Shown piece by piece: positions 15,523 to 23,064 of a stretch of DNA of 42,732 bases. The DNA is from an uncultured Bacteroidales bacterium (GTDB taxonomy: Bacteria > Bacteroidota > Bacteroidia > Bacteroidales > Paludibacteraceae): assembly GCA_946059305.1 (NCBI GenBank), contig CAMGMU010000010.1, positions 1 through 42,732 on the forward strand, given 5' to 3'. The position numbers and the translations under genes were made by a program. The notes below the pieces were generated by a model. It did no database searches and was not told where the DNA came from. It saw nothing but the letters and a program-made list of their open reading frames with translations. How positions within the stretch are numbered: position 1 is the stretch's first letter; the number at the start of each line of letters is the position of its first letter.

Positions 15523-15996
15523 ATGATACTTATTGCAGAAGAAACCGAGCGTCAGATTGCAGAAAAATTTTTCCCAGGACATGAAATTCTTATCACGGGA
15601 GTAGGTGCGCTAAACTTGCTCAAGAACTTGCGCGATCTACCCCTATCTACTCCTATCATTAATATTGGTTATGTAGGCAGTGCCAATTTCGAGATAGGTT
15701 CGCTCGTAGAGATAGGTGAGGTGCGTTTATATCATCCTAATGTAAGCTACCCTGAACCCGCATACCGTTGCATGCCAGGATTAGCAGATGAATACGGCAT
15801 CGAGGTGGCGCACACTAACGTACCAATCTTCACCAACGTGGATTTCGTATTGGAGAGTAAGGAGCGCGACTGCGTGTTTGATATGGAGCTGGCGTTTATC
15901 CTTGGCATGGGGTTCACCAACGTGCGCTCGCTCAAGATCGTATCTGACAATCTCTCCCTCAGCGAATACCATCAGCAGACGTTAAAAGGTGTGTAG
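15523..15996 (+). CDS. Nucleoside phosphorylase-like protein
   Basis: This 157-residue protein looks like a compact member of the PNP/UDP phosphorylase and MTA/SAH nucleosidase superfamily, which cleave the glycosidic bond of nucleosides. Supporting segments are ITGVGALN, INIGYVGSANFEIGSLVEIGEV, VFDMELAFI (family DMEg-type substrate loop) and IVSDNLS near the end. It is shorter than the usual 220-250 residues, so substrate range is uncertain. I prefer ATG 15523 (MILIAEETE) over a TTG at 15511. It is divergent from rpsA and has no clear partner. Confidence 0.75.
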   Translation: MILIAEETERQIAEKFFPGHEILITGVGALNLLKNLRDLPLSTPIINIGYVGSANFEIGSLVEIGEVRLYHPNVSYPEPAYRCMPGLADEYGIEVAHTNVPIFTNVDFVLESKERDCVFDMELAFILGMGFTNVRSLKIVSDNLSLSEYHQQTLKGV

Positions 15997-16116
15997 CTAA
16001 GGCAAACTCGCTTTGCAGAGCATGTGCATTTGCCAATGTGCGGCAGGAAGTTTTTAATATGAGATTTCATACGTTATTTATAATATGGGGTGTACCCCAC
16101 TAATTCACTATACTAT

Positions 16117-17910
16117 ATGACCAATTACAACTGGACCTACAAGACAGTAGGCGGAAGCACTCGAGTAGTGATTACCTCGGGTGAAGACATTCGCCATTTG
16201 GGCGAGCTGGATCAGAAAATGTGGACAGTTCTCTCTTGTCCTACTATGGGCTTGGAGATAGCCGACATCACCCTTAAACTGATGGATTCAGACGCAGATG
16301 GGAAACTGCGTGTTAACGAGATTATTAAAGCTGCTCAGTGGCTCTGCAGCGTATTGCGAAATCCTGATGAACTATTGAAAGGTACAGATTGTATCGCACT
16401 CACTGATTTCAATGTTGGTAATGCGGATGCGGATCAAATGCTCGAAGTGGCTCGCAGCATTGCCGGCGAAGACGGTATCGTCAGCCTCGCTCAGGTGCTT
16501 GCTGCTGAAGCGGCAGTAGCTGATACCATTCCTGCAGTTGAAGCCAAGCCCCTGCCTGAAGCCCCCGTTGATGGGGGAATTCTCGCTGCCTATCACGAGA
16601 AAAAAGAGGCTTTTACAAAATATTTTGAAGACTTGCGTTTGGAGGAACTCGGACTTGCAGTTACAAACCCCGAAACGGCTCCGAAAATCAAGAAAGAGTA
16701 TTGGACAACATTATGCGAACAAATAAGCGCTTATGAGGCCGAGTTGTCAAATGTGAATGCGGCTAATCAGGCGGCTGCCGATGCCCGCAATGCGGCTATC
16801 GCTGCCGCAACGGCAGCTTTTCAGCCACTCATCAAGCTACTTAGACTAAAGAAGGATTTCTATACGCTCCTTCGCAACTATGTTTCTTTTGATGCTTTTT
16901 ATGCACCTAATGAGAAGGCAATCTTCCAATGCGGAACGCTTATCATTGACCAGCGTGCCTGCGATTTTTGCGTGCGCGTTCAAGACGCAGGCGCGATGGC
17001 TACGTTTGCACCCATCGCCGGCATGTACTTGCTCTTCTGCGATTGTGTGAATCCCGCCAGCGGAAAAAAAATGTCAATCATAGCTGCCGTCACGTCGGGG
17101 GATATAGATGATCTTTTCGTAGGCAAAAACGCTATTTTCTATGACCGTTCAGGCCTCGATTATGATGCTAAGGTTACGAAGATTATTGACAATCCCATCT
17201 CTATCAAACAGGCGTTTTGGAGCCCCTATAAGAAGTTCGGCCGTTGGGTTAAGGACCTCATCAGTAAGTCGGCGGCAGAGAAGGAAACGAAAGGATTTGA
17301 AGAAATGAAAGCCAAAGCTATAACCTCTATGGATACAGCTAAAGCAGAAGCTGCTGCCAAGGCAGAAGGAGCTGCTCCCGCAGCAAAGCAACCGTTTGAT
17401 ATCGCTAAATTCGCCGGAATCTTTGCTGCTATCGGTATGGCAATGGGCTTTATTGGGTCGTTTTTCGTTTCCCTTGGCTCAGGCATCTCCAATATTTGGG
17501 ATGGGGGACATGGTTGGTGGGCGCTGATTCTCGTAATCATTGGCATCCTGCTGTGTATTTCCGGCCCTTCGATGTTCCTCGCCTATCTCAAGCTCCGCGA
17601 ACGCAATCTGGCGCCGGTACTCAATGCTAACGGATGGGCCGTTAATGCCAAGTCGCGCGTAAGCGTAAAGTTTGGCGAGACACTCACCGATCAGGCGAAG
17701 TTCCCTTTGCTCCCTGACCAAAAGAAAAAAATGTCGCCGGTTGCAAAGTGGCTTATTGGTTTGCTCGCAGCCGCTATCGTAGTGGGCATTGTCGTTTTCT
17801 TTGCTGCTCGTTCTACCGATGCTATTGAAAGCTGTCCGGCAGAAACAGAGGAGGTAGCACACGCAGAAGAAATCCTCACAGATACAACCCAATTTGTCAA
17901 TAGTAAGTAA
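16117..17910 (+). CDS. EF-hand protein with C-terminal membrane helices
   Basis: The 597-residue protein is read from ATG 16117 (MTNYNWTYK). A near-perfect EF-hand loop, D57-S-D-A-D-G-K-L-R-V-N-E68, should bind Ca2+. The middle is soluble, with an Ala-rich helical part (about 220-240 and 410-430). Near the C-terminus are three hydrophobic segments (about 435-457, 467-491 and 550-570), then an acidic tail. There is no N-terminal signal, so the bulk is probably cytoplasmic. It is a conserved type in Bacteroidales with no role I can name. The palindrome TGGGGTGTACCCCA at 16086-16099 lies just upstream. argR starts 5 nt after its stop. Confidence 0.8.
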   Translation: MTNYNWTYKTVGGSTRVVITSGEDIRHLGELDQKMWTVLSCPTMGLEIADITLKLMDSDADGKLRVNEIIKAAQWLCSVLRNPDELLKGTDCIALTDFNVGNADADQMLEVARSIAGEDGIVSLAQVLAAEAAVADTIPAVEAKPLPEAPVDGGILAAYHEKKEAFTKYFEDLRLEELGLAVTNPETAPKIKKEYWTTLCEQISAYEAELSNVNAANQAAADARNAAIAAATAAFQPLIKLLRLKKDFYTLLRNYVSFDAFYAPNEKAIFQCGTLIIDQRACDFCVRVQDAGAMATFAPIAGMYLLFCDCVNPASGKKMSIIAAVTSGDIDDLFVGKNAIFYDRSGLDYDAKVTKIIDNPISIKQAFWSPYKKFGRWVKDLISKSAAEKETKGFEEMKAKAITSMDTAKAEAAAKAEGAAPAAKQPFDIAKFAGIFAAIGMAMGFIGSFFVSLGSGISNIWDGGHGWWALILVIIGILLCISGPSMFLAYLKLRERNLAPVLNANGWAVNAKSRVSVKFGETLTDQAKFPLLPDQKKKMSPVAKWLIGLLAAAIVVGIVVFFAARSTDAIESCPAETEEVAHAEEILTDTTQFVNSK

Positions 17911-17914
17911 TATT

Positions 17915-18376
17915 ATGGAAAATCGTCAGCAACGTTTGCGCGTGATAGTACAAATTCTTAATGCACAAATCATCTCTAATCAAGAGCAACTCACTCGTGC
18001 GCTTTCTCAGCAGGGTATTGAGGTTACGCAAGCTACACTCTCGCGCGACCTGCGCGACTTACGTGCAGAGAAAAAAGTGATGGATAATGGTGTAACGAAA
18101 TACACTATACCTTCCAATCCGAAGATTGAGCGTAGAGTGCTCGGGATGGACTCTGAGATTGCACGGCTTTCTATCAGAAGTGTGGATTTCTGTGGCCAAT
18201 TTGCGGTAGTGAAGACCAAGCCGGGATTCGCTAATGCGGTCGCCTATGATATCGATGATCGCGGACAGGATTACGTGTTGGGAACTGTAGCAGGTGACGA
18301 TACTATCCTAGTTATTCCACGAGAAGGAATCAGTAAAGACATGCTCCGCGAATTTCTTCGTGCAGTAAACAGTTAA
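17915..18376 (+). CDS. argR: Arginine repressor
   Basis: ArgR is a hexameric regulator that senses L-arginine and binds ARG boxes. The 153-residue protein has the N-terminal winged helix with QATLSRDLRDL (recognition helix) and the C-terminal arginine-binding and oligomerisation domain with GTVAGDDTILVIPRE. Length is typical. The start at ATG 17915 (MENRQQRL) is 5 nt after the preceding stop. No arginine biosynthesis genes are nearby, so it acts in trans. A strong hairpin terminator follows. Confidence 0.94.
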   Translation: MENRQQRLRVIVQILNAQIISNQEQLTRALSQQGIEVTQATLSRDLRDLRAEKKVMDNGVTKYTIPSNPKIERRVLGMDSEIARLSIRSVDFCGQFAVVKTKPGFANAVAYDIDDRGQDYVLGTVAGDDTILVIPREGISKDMLREFLRAVNS

Positions 18377-18395
18377 AAAAACGAATTCGATTACA

Positions 18396-18427
18396 CAATA
18401 AGCCCCATCAACCGATGGGGCTTATTG
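18396..18427. terminator. Bidirectional terminator between argR and the nitroreductase
   Basis: The arms at 18396-18409 and 18414-18427 form a perfect 14-bp stem with GCCCC/GGGGC and an AACC loop. It serves the convergent genes on both sides. Confidence 0.92.
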
Positions 18428-18455
18428 TTGCATGAAGTCTATGTTACTGCAATAA

Positions 18456-19103
18456 TTACCAGCGGTTGTAGTGAATGTTTTCCGTCTTGAACTTGTCTTT
18501 GGGTTCAGGGTCCTCGGCGGGATGACCAATAGGTACAATGCAAAGCGGTACGATATACTCGGGCAAACCAAGTATCTGCTGAATACCAGCGACTCTATCC
18601 GTGTGATAAATACCGCACCAGACAGCTCCCAATCCCATCGAATGAGCCGCCAATAGCAAGTTTTCAGTAGCGGCTGATAGATCATCAATCCAAAAATCAG
18701 GAGCTGCTGCAAACGTTTTTTGCATATTGCCACAGGGGACAATAGCCACTTGTACGTTTGAGGAAATGCGGGTGTTAGGATAACGCGTACCAATGGTGTC
18801 TAACAGACCACGGTCTGTGACAACAATAAAATCCCATGGTTGGGAGTTTACAGCAGATGGAGCTGCCATCGCGCAACGAAGAAGCGTATCAATCTGAGCT
18901 TCCGTAATCGGCTCGGCGGTAAACTGACGAACAGACTTGCGCGTAAGAATAGTTTGTACTGTAGCGTTCATATTTTCAGATTTTTCAGAACTGCAACTGA
19001 TGAAACAGAGAGCAGAAAGGCATACAAACAACAAAAGAGCAGTCATAATAAGCGGCTTAGCAATAGCGCTAAACAGCCCCAAAAAAGATTTTATTCGGGT
19101 CAT
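18456..19103 (-). CDS. Nitroreductase-family lipoprotein
   Basis: The 215-residue protein belongs to the FMN-dependent nitroreductase family; TRKSVRQF, AAPSAVNSQPWDF and GLGAVWCGIY are typical FMN-site and dimer-interface segments. Unusually, it begins with a hydrophobic signal ending in the lipobox FISC (C37, counting from ATG 19103). It is therefore predicted to be an exported lipoprotein; an internal ATG at 19046 gives a shorter signal. Nitroreductases are normally cytoplasmic. FMN would have to be supplied outside or folded in before export. It has its own promoter. The frame extends further upstream, but the promoter position argues against a longer protein. Confidence 0.88.
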   Translation of the reverse strand: MTRIKSFLGLFSAIAKPLIMTALLLFVCLSALCFISCSSEKSENMNATVQTILTRKSVRQFTAEPITEAQIDTLLRCAMAAPSAVNSQPWDFIVVTDRGLLDTIGTRYPNTRISSNVQVAIVPCGNMQKTFAAAPDFWIDDLSAATENLLLAAHSMGLGAVWCGIYHTDRVAGIQQILGLPEYIVPLCIVPIGHPAEDPEPKDKFKTENIHYNRW

Positions 19104-19168
19104 ATATGTAAAAATTGGATGAATATCGCAGTGAGATTTCTTATTTCTCGTATTTGCCAAATCGACTG

Positions 19169-19200
19169 CAAAACTACTACTTTTTTTTGAAATGGCCAAA
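19169..19200 (-). promoter_or_regulatory. Promoter of the lipoprotein nitroreductase gene
   Basis: Minus-strand TAGTTTTG (19169-19176) and TTTG (19197-19200) are 20 nt apart. It is strongly similar to the rpsA promoter, spacer included. The 377-bp gap 19104-19480 holds this promoter and a partial 80-bp element; no gene was seen in it. Confidence 0.75.
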
Positions 19201-19349
19201 TATTTGTGATAGTTTGTTGTTTTTTTTTGTACTTTTCGATAATCTCTACTACTAATCTTACAAAAATGACTATGCGCGTAGGAACCAGTTTCTGAATCAA
19301 ATATGTGCTCAATTTCAATAGTGAAGTTTGCTCGAGTCCATTGGCCTTG

Positions 19350-19403
19350 GTTACCCACAATTAATCATTATCTTTTCGAATATGGGAATTTTTAGAACCC
19401 ACC
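19350..19403 (+). repeat. Partial copy of the ~80-bp palindromic element (copy 1)
   Basis: The 54 bp from GTTACCCACAAT to AGAACCCACC are essentially identical to the right two thirds of the copy at 22901-22982. The left terminal repeat is missing. Confidence 0.85.
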
Positions 19404-19480
19404 TAAACATTCTCTAAGCAGCGTTCACGATTTTGTGTGCAATACGTGTACAATCCTCGGTGTATGCTTGATAGAACTAG

Positions 19481-20050
19481 CTACTTCAAGAAGGCATCAA
19501 CAAGACGGATGGCATTGGATATTCGGGTAGATCCAACACCGGACACAACACCACAAGGACGCCCCATTTGAAGAATCTCGTGGTGATATAGTTCGAAAAG
19601 GTGCGAACGAACTTCATCCGATCCATTGCTTCGAGCTGGGTCATCTACCCAAGCAATATCCGGCGCCAGAAGGAGGTAATAATCCGTTCGAAGTGGCTCG
19701 GCAATAGTTCCTGAAGCATCTGTCAACCAACTGGGACGACGATTAAAGACTACATCTAACCAAACTTTATCGATGATCAGCCCTGCATCAAAAAAGACTA
19801 TAGTTGGTTCTTCTACTCCCATGGAGGCTTCGGGCAAGAGGAGCCCGCCTGACGAAGCAGGATCAAGCAAGTCAGAACGATCGCGTTCGAGAATCTGACA
19901 GACATCAGCATAAGATGGTTCAGATGTGTGAAGCGTAACGTATTCACGCGCATACTCGGGAATCCAAGCGCCTCGATAATGGTTCGCGAGCGCTTCCGCC
20001 AATACAGACTTACCAGTGGATTCCGGACCTACAATCGATATTGTAATCAT
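19481..20050 (-). CDS. NadR-like P-loop kinase/ATPase
   Basis: The 189-residue protein has the Walker A motif GPESTGKS at 8-15 and an EYAREY segment, as in the ribosylnicotinamide kinase domain of NadR. It may phosphorylate nicotinamide riboside or a related small molecule for NAD salvage. The NMN adenylyltransferase domain of full NadR is absent. The start at ATG 20050 places it 2 nt after the rsgA stop, so it ends the leftward pyrH-frr-rsgA run. Substrate assignment is by similarity only. Confidence 0.75.
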   Translation of the reverse strand: MITISIVGPESTGKSVLAEALANHYRGAWIPEYAREYVTLHTSEPSYADVCQILERDRSDLLDPASSGGLLLPEASMGVEEPTIVFFDAGLIIDKVWLDVVFNRRPSWLTDASGTIAEPLRTDYYLLLAPDIAWVDDPARSNGSDEVRSHLFELYHHEILQMGRPCGVVSGVGSTRISNAIRLVDAFLK

Positions 20051-20052
20051 AA

Positions 20053-21012
20053 TCAGCGGTATTTTGTCTCTGTGCAATCTCCGAGCAACGAGATATAGGA
20101 GTCGAAACGTGATGGGGCGATATGTCCGGATGCTAATGCTGATACTACTGCGCAGCCCGGCTCACCACAATGAGTGCAATTGCCGAACCGACAATCGGCC
20201 GAAAGACGGAATATCTCCCGAAAATAATGTCCGACTTCTTCTTTTTTGAAATCGAATGTGCCAAACCCTTTGATACCTGGTGTGTCTATAACGGCTCCGT
20301 TGGCGGGTTCAGGAAGGAAATACATTTCGGAAAAAGTAGTAGTATGCATTCCCTTGTCGTGGGCATCGGATATGATGCCGGTTCGGGTGATTTCTTGGCC
20401 AAAGAGCGCGTTGAGTAACGTGGATTTTCCTACACCGGAATTGCCGCTCAAGAGGGTGTATTTACCCGCCGAGCTGCTGAAAACGTTTTTTATAAGCCGC
20501 TGTACCTTCTCCTTGCTGTCTTCTCCTTGAAGTTGACGAGCGCTGATACCATAGCAGGGATAGCCTAAGTCAGAATAAAGTGCCATTAGGTATTGCAACT
20601 CCTCCCTGCCAGCATTATCGAGCAAGTCAATCTTATTGAAAATCAGAACTGCAGGTACCTCATACGCCTCACAAGTAGCAAGAAAACGGTCGATGAACGT
20701 GGTGCTGGTGCGAGGGTGATCAATGGTTACGATGAGGGCTGCTTGGTCGATATTTGCAGCTAAGATATGCGATTGCTTGGAGAGATTGGTGGATCTGCGA
20801 ATGATGTAGTTGCGCCGTTCTTCGATGGCAGTAATCCAATTCGTACCATCCTGCAGCTGCTGTACCATAACTCGGTCGCCAACAGCCACAGGATTAGTTG
20901 AGCGAATCCCCTGAATGCGGAAATTGCCCTTTACGTGTGCCTCGATAATCGACCCATCGCTGAGCATTACAGCATAGGCACTACCCGAGGTCTTGGTGAT
21001 AAGTCCGTTCAT
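20053..21012 (-). CDS. rsgA: Ribosome small subunit-dependent GTPase RsgA
   Basis: RsgA is a circularly permuted GTPase that checks late 30S maturation. The 319-residue protein has an OB-fold first, then G4 (NKIDLL), G1 (GNSGVGKSTLLN) and G3 (DTPGIKGF) in permuted order. A C-terminal zinc-binding segment follows (CRFGNCTHCGEPGCAV). Length is normal. Its ATG overlaps the frr stop (ATGA), so the two are translationally coupled; both act on ribosomes. Confidence 0.96.
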   Translation of the reverse strand: MNGLITKTSGSAYAVMLSDGSIIEAHVKGNFRIQGIRSTNPVAVGDRVMVQQLQDGTNWITAIEERRNYIIRRSTNLSKQSHILAANIDQAALIVTIDHPRTSTTFIDRFLATCEAYEVPAVLIFNKIDLLDNAGREELQYLMALYSDLGYPCYGISARQLQGEDSKEKVQRLIKNVFSSSAGKYTLLSGNSGVGKSTLLNALFGQEITRTGIISDAHDKGMHTTTFSEMYFLPEPANGAVIDTPGIKGFGTFDFKKEEVGHYFREIFRLSADCRFGNCTHCGEPGCAVVSALASGHIAPSRFDSYISLLGDCTETKYR

Positions 21013-21575
21013 CAGACTGTCATGATTTCTTTCTCTTTGGCAGCGTAGAGTTCATCGACCTTCTTGATATATTTATCATGGGTTTTCTGCATATCTTCTT
21101 CGGCATCTTTCTCTACGTCCTCAGGCAGACCTTTCTTAATCAGTTTCTTAAATTCTTCAATAGCTTCTCTGCGCGCATTGCGAATAGCCATCTTGGCGCT
21201 TTCTGCCTCAGCCTTACATTGCTTGGCCAATTCGCGACGACGTTCCTCGGTCAAAGGAGGCATGGTCAAACGAATAATCTCGCCGTTGTTCGACGGAGTA
21301 AGACCGATGTTGGAGTTAATAATTGCTTTCTCGATTTCGCCGATAAGTTTCTTTTCCCAAGGCTGAATCGCGATGGTACGTGCATCGGGCACGAGTACTG
21401 TAGCTACTGAACTGAGTGGAGAAAGGGTTCCATAATAGTCGATACGGATTGTGTCGAGGAGTTTTGGACTGGCCTTGCCTGCACGGATATGCGAGAGCGT
21501 TTCATCAAGGTGAGTGATGGCGTTTTGCATCTGCTCTTCGGCAGTTGCTTCATACAAACTGAGTTCTTCTTCCAT
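21012..21575 (-). CDS. frr: Ribosome recycling factor
   Basis: RRF works with EF-G to split the ribosome after termination. The 187-residue protein has the family hallmarks: [13 protein letters not shown], the [12 protein letters not shown] loop, PPLTEERR and a long C-terminal helix. The start is ATG 21575 (MEEELSLYE). It follows pyrH by 43 nt, the classic pyrH-frr order, and overlaps rsgA. Confidence 0.97.
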   Translation of the reverse strand: MEEELSLYEATAEEQMQNAITHLDETLSHIRAGKASPKLLDTIRIDYYGTLSPLSSVATVLVPDARTIAIQPWEKKLIGEIEKAIINSNIGLTPSNNGEIIRLTMPPLTEERRRELAKQCKAEAESAKMAIRNARREAIEEFKKLIKKGLPEDVEKDAEEDMQKTHDKYIKKVDELYAAKEKEIMTV

Positions 21576-21618
21576 GGTGATATGGTAAATAGTAATTACA
21601 AAATTGGTTATTGCTGAC

Positions 21619-22323
21619 TTATGGATGTACGAGGGTGCCGATGTTTTCACCATCGATAACGCGGAGAAGGTTACCCTTCTGATCCATATTGAATACGTAG
21701 ATGGGCATGTTGTTTTCTTTACACATGCATATGGCGGTGAGGTCCATTACTTTGAGTCCGCGGGCGAGCACCTCATCGTAGGAAATTTCTGCGAACTTGG
21801 TAGCGCTGGAATCTTTCTCTGGATCGGCTGTGTAGATGCCATCCACACGTGTGCCTTTAAACATAACATCGGCCTCAATCTCAATAGCTCGAAGCGAGCT
21901 GCCTGTATCGGTCGTAAAATATGGATTACCTGTTCCGGCAGCCATGATTACTATATTGCCTTTATTGAGTAAGCGGATGGCCTTGGCTTTATTATAGAAA
22001 TCGCCAATAGGCTCCATTCGTACTGCTGTGAGTACACGCACTTTCTGTCCAAGCGATTCGAGTGCAGAGGAGAGTGCAAGCGAGTTGATTACGGTAGCCA
22101 GCATGCCCATTTGATCGCCTTTTACACGGTCAAAGCCTTTCTGAGCCCCACTGAGTCCGCGGAAAATATTACCACCGCCAATGACGATACCAATCTGCAC
22201 GCCACGGTCGGCTATTTCTTTTATTTGCTGGGCATACTCCATGAGACGATTCTCATCGATGCCATAGCCCTTCTGACCCATTAGGGATTCACCAGAGAGC
22301 TTGAGTAAAATACGGTTATACAT
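21619..22323 (-). CDS. pyrH: UMP kinase
   Basis: PyrH phosphorylates UMP to UDP with ATP in pyrimidine nucleotide synthesis. This 234-residue amino-acid-kinase family protein shows [31 protein letters not shown] and DGIYTADP. The start is ATG 22323 ([11 protein letters not shown]); a TTG at 22338 is less likely. It lies 18 nt after the carbonic-anhydrase-like gene and before frr, within one leftward operon. Confidence 0.97.
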   Translation of the reverse strand: MYNRILLKLSGESLMGQKGYGIDENRLMEYAQQIKEIADRGVQIGIVIGGGNIFRGLSGAQKGFDRVKGDQMGMLATVINSLALSSALESLGQKVRVLTAVRMEPIGDFYNKAKAIRLLNKGNIVIMAAGTGNPYFTTDTGSSLRAIEIEADVMFKGTRVDGIYTADPEKDSSATKFAEISYDEVLARGLKVMDLTAICMCKENNMPIYVFNMDQKGNLLRVIDGENIGTLVHP

Positions 22324-22341
22324 ATACTTGTTGTTCAATTA

Positions 22342-22881
22342 TTATTTGCTTTCAGGAAAATCGTACCACGATGCGTACATAGCGTAGTTATGCGCTATTG
22401 TCTTGTTGATTTCTTCGGTTTGAGCAGGGTCCGCTTTCTTGATGAATTTAGCAGGCACACCGCCCCAAATCTCATACTCGCCTATTTGCGTACCTTTGAG
22501 CACCAGCGCTCCTGCCGCAACGATAGCGCCCTTGCCCACATGTACACCATCAAGTAGCGTGCTGCCCATGCCGATAAGCGCATAATCGTCCACGTCAGCG
22601 CCATGAATCGTAACGTTATGACCTACAGATACATAGTCGCCCAAGGTAATCGTGGATTTCTTATAAAGCGTATGTAAAACGGAGCCATCTTGAATATTGC
22701 AATGCTTGCCAATACGTATAGTATTGACATCTCCGCGGATAACTGCATTAAACCAAAGTGTAGTCCCTTCGCCAATGCTTACATCACCCACTACGGTGGC
22801 ATTTTCCATCATAATTACGGAAGGGTCAATGACCGGGGTGAGAATCTCACCATTGCGGTCTATCGTTTTTACAAGAGCCAT
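22342..22881 (-). CDS. Gamma-class carbonic anhydrase-like hexapeptide protein
   Basis: This 179-residue left-handed beta-helix protein has hexapeptide repeats. The three histidines expected for the gamma-carbonic anhydrase zinc site are present (H70, H88, H93), as is the IRGDVN segment (R49, D51). Many family members (YrdA/PaaY-like) have little measured anhydrase activity, so the reaction is uncertain. It heads the run to pyrH-frr-rsgA. Only 19 bp separate its start from a copy of the 80-bp palindromic element, so its promoter is unclear. Confidence 0.88.
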   Translation of the reverse strand: MALVKTIDRNGEILTPVIDPSVIMMENATVVGDVSIGEGTTLWFNAVIRGDVNTIRIGKHCNIQDGSVLHTLYKKSTITLGDYVSVGHNVTIHGADVDDYALIGMGSTLLDGVHVGKGAIVAAGALVLKGTQIGEYEIWGGVPAKFIKKADPAQTEEINKTIAHNYAMYASWYDFPESK

Positions 22882-22900
22882 ATTTTTTTTAATTGTTTTA

Positions 22901-22982
22901 GGTGGGTACTAAATATTCGCTATAATACTTGTTACCCACAATTAATCATTATCTTTTCGAATATGGGAATTTTTAGAACCCA
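22901..22982 (+). repeat. ~80-bp palindromic element (copy 2)
   Basis: The left end GGTGGGTACTAAATATT (22901-22917) and the right end AATTTTTAGAACCCA (22968-22982) are imperfect terminal inverted repeats; the final CC is missing. The core GTTACCCACAATTAAT is shared with copies 1 and 3. It lies between sprA and the carbonic-anhydrase-like gene. Confidence 0.88.
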
Positions 22983-23064
22983 TTTTTAACTTATTCATTC
23001 AACCTTACGCTTGTTTCTCAAACCTGTAGGTCTCTCATGGTCAGTCCTTTAACCCCACCTAATA

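Noticed and set aside
23050-23062. AACCCCACC beside the sprA stop as a fifth palindromic-element copy
   Set aside because: Only a few bases match the element end, with an extra C; no core or second end is present.
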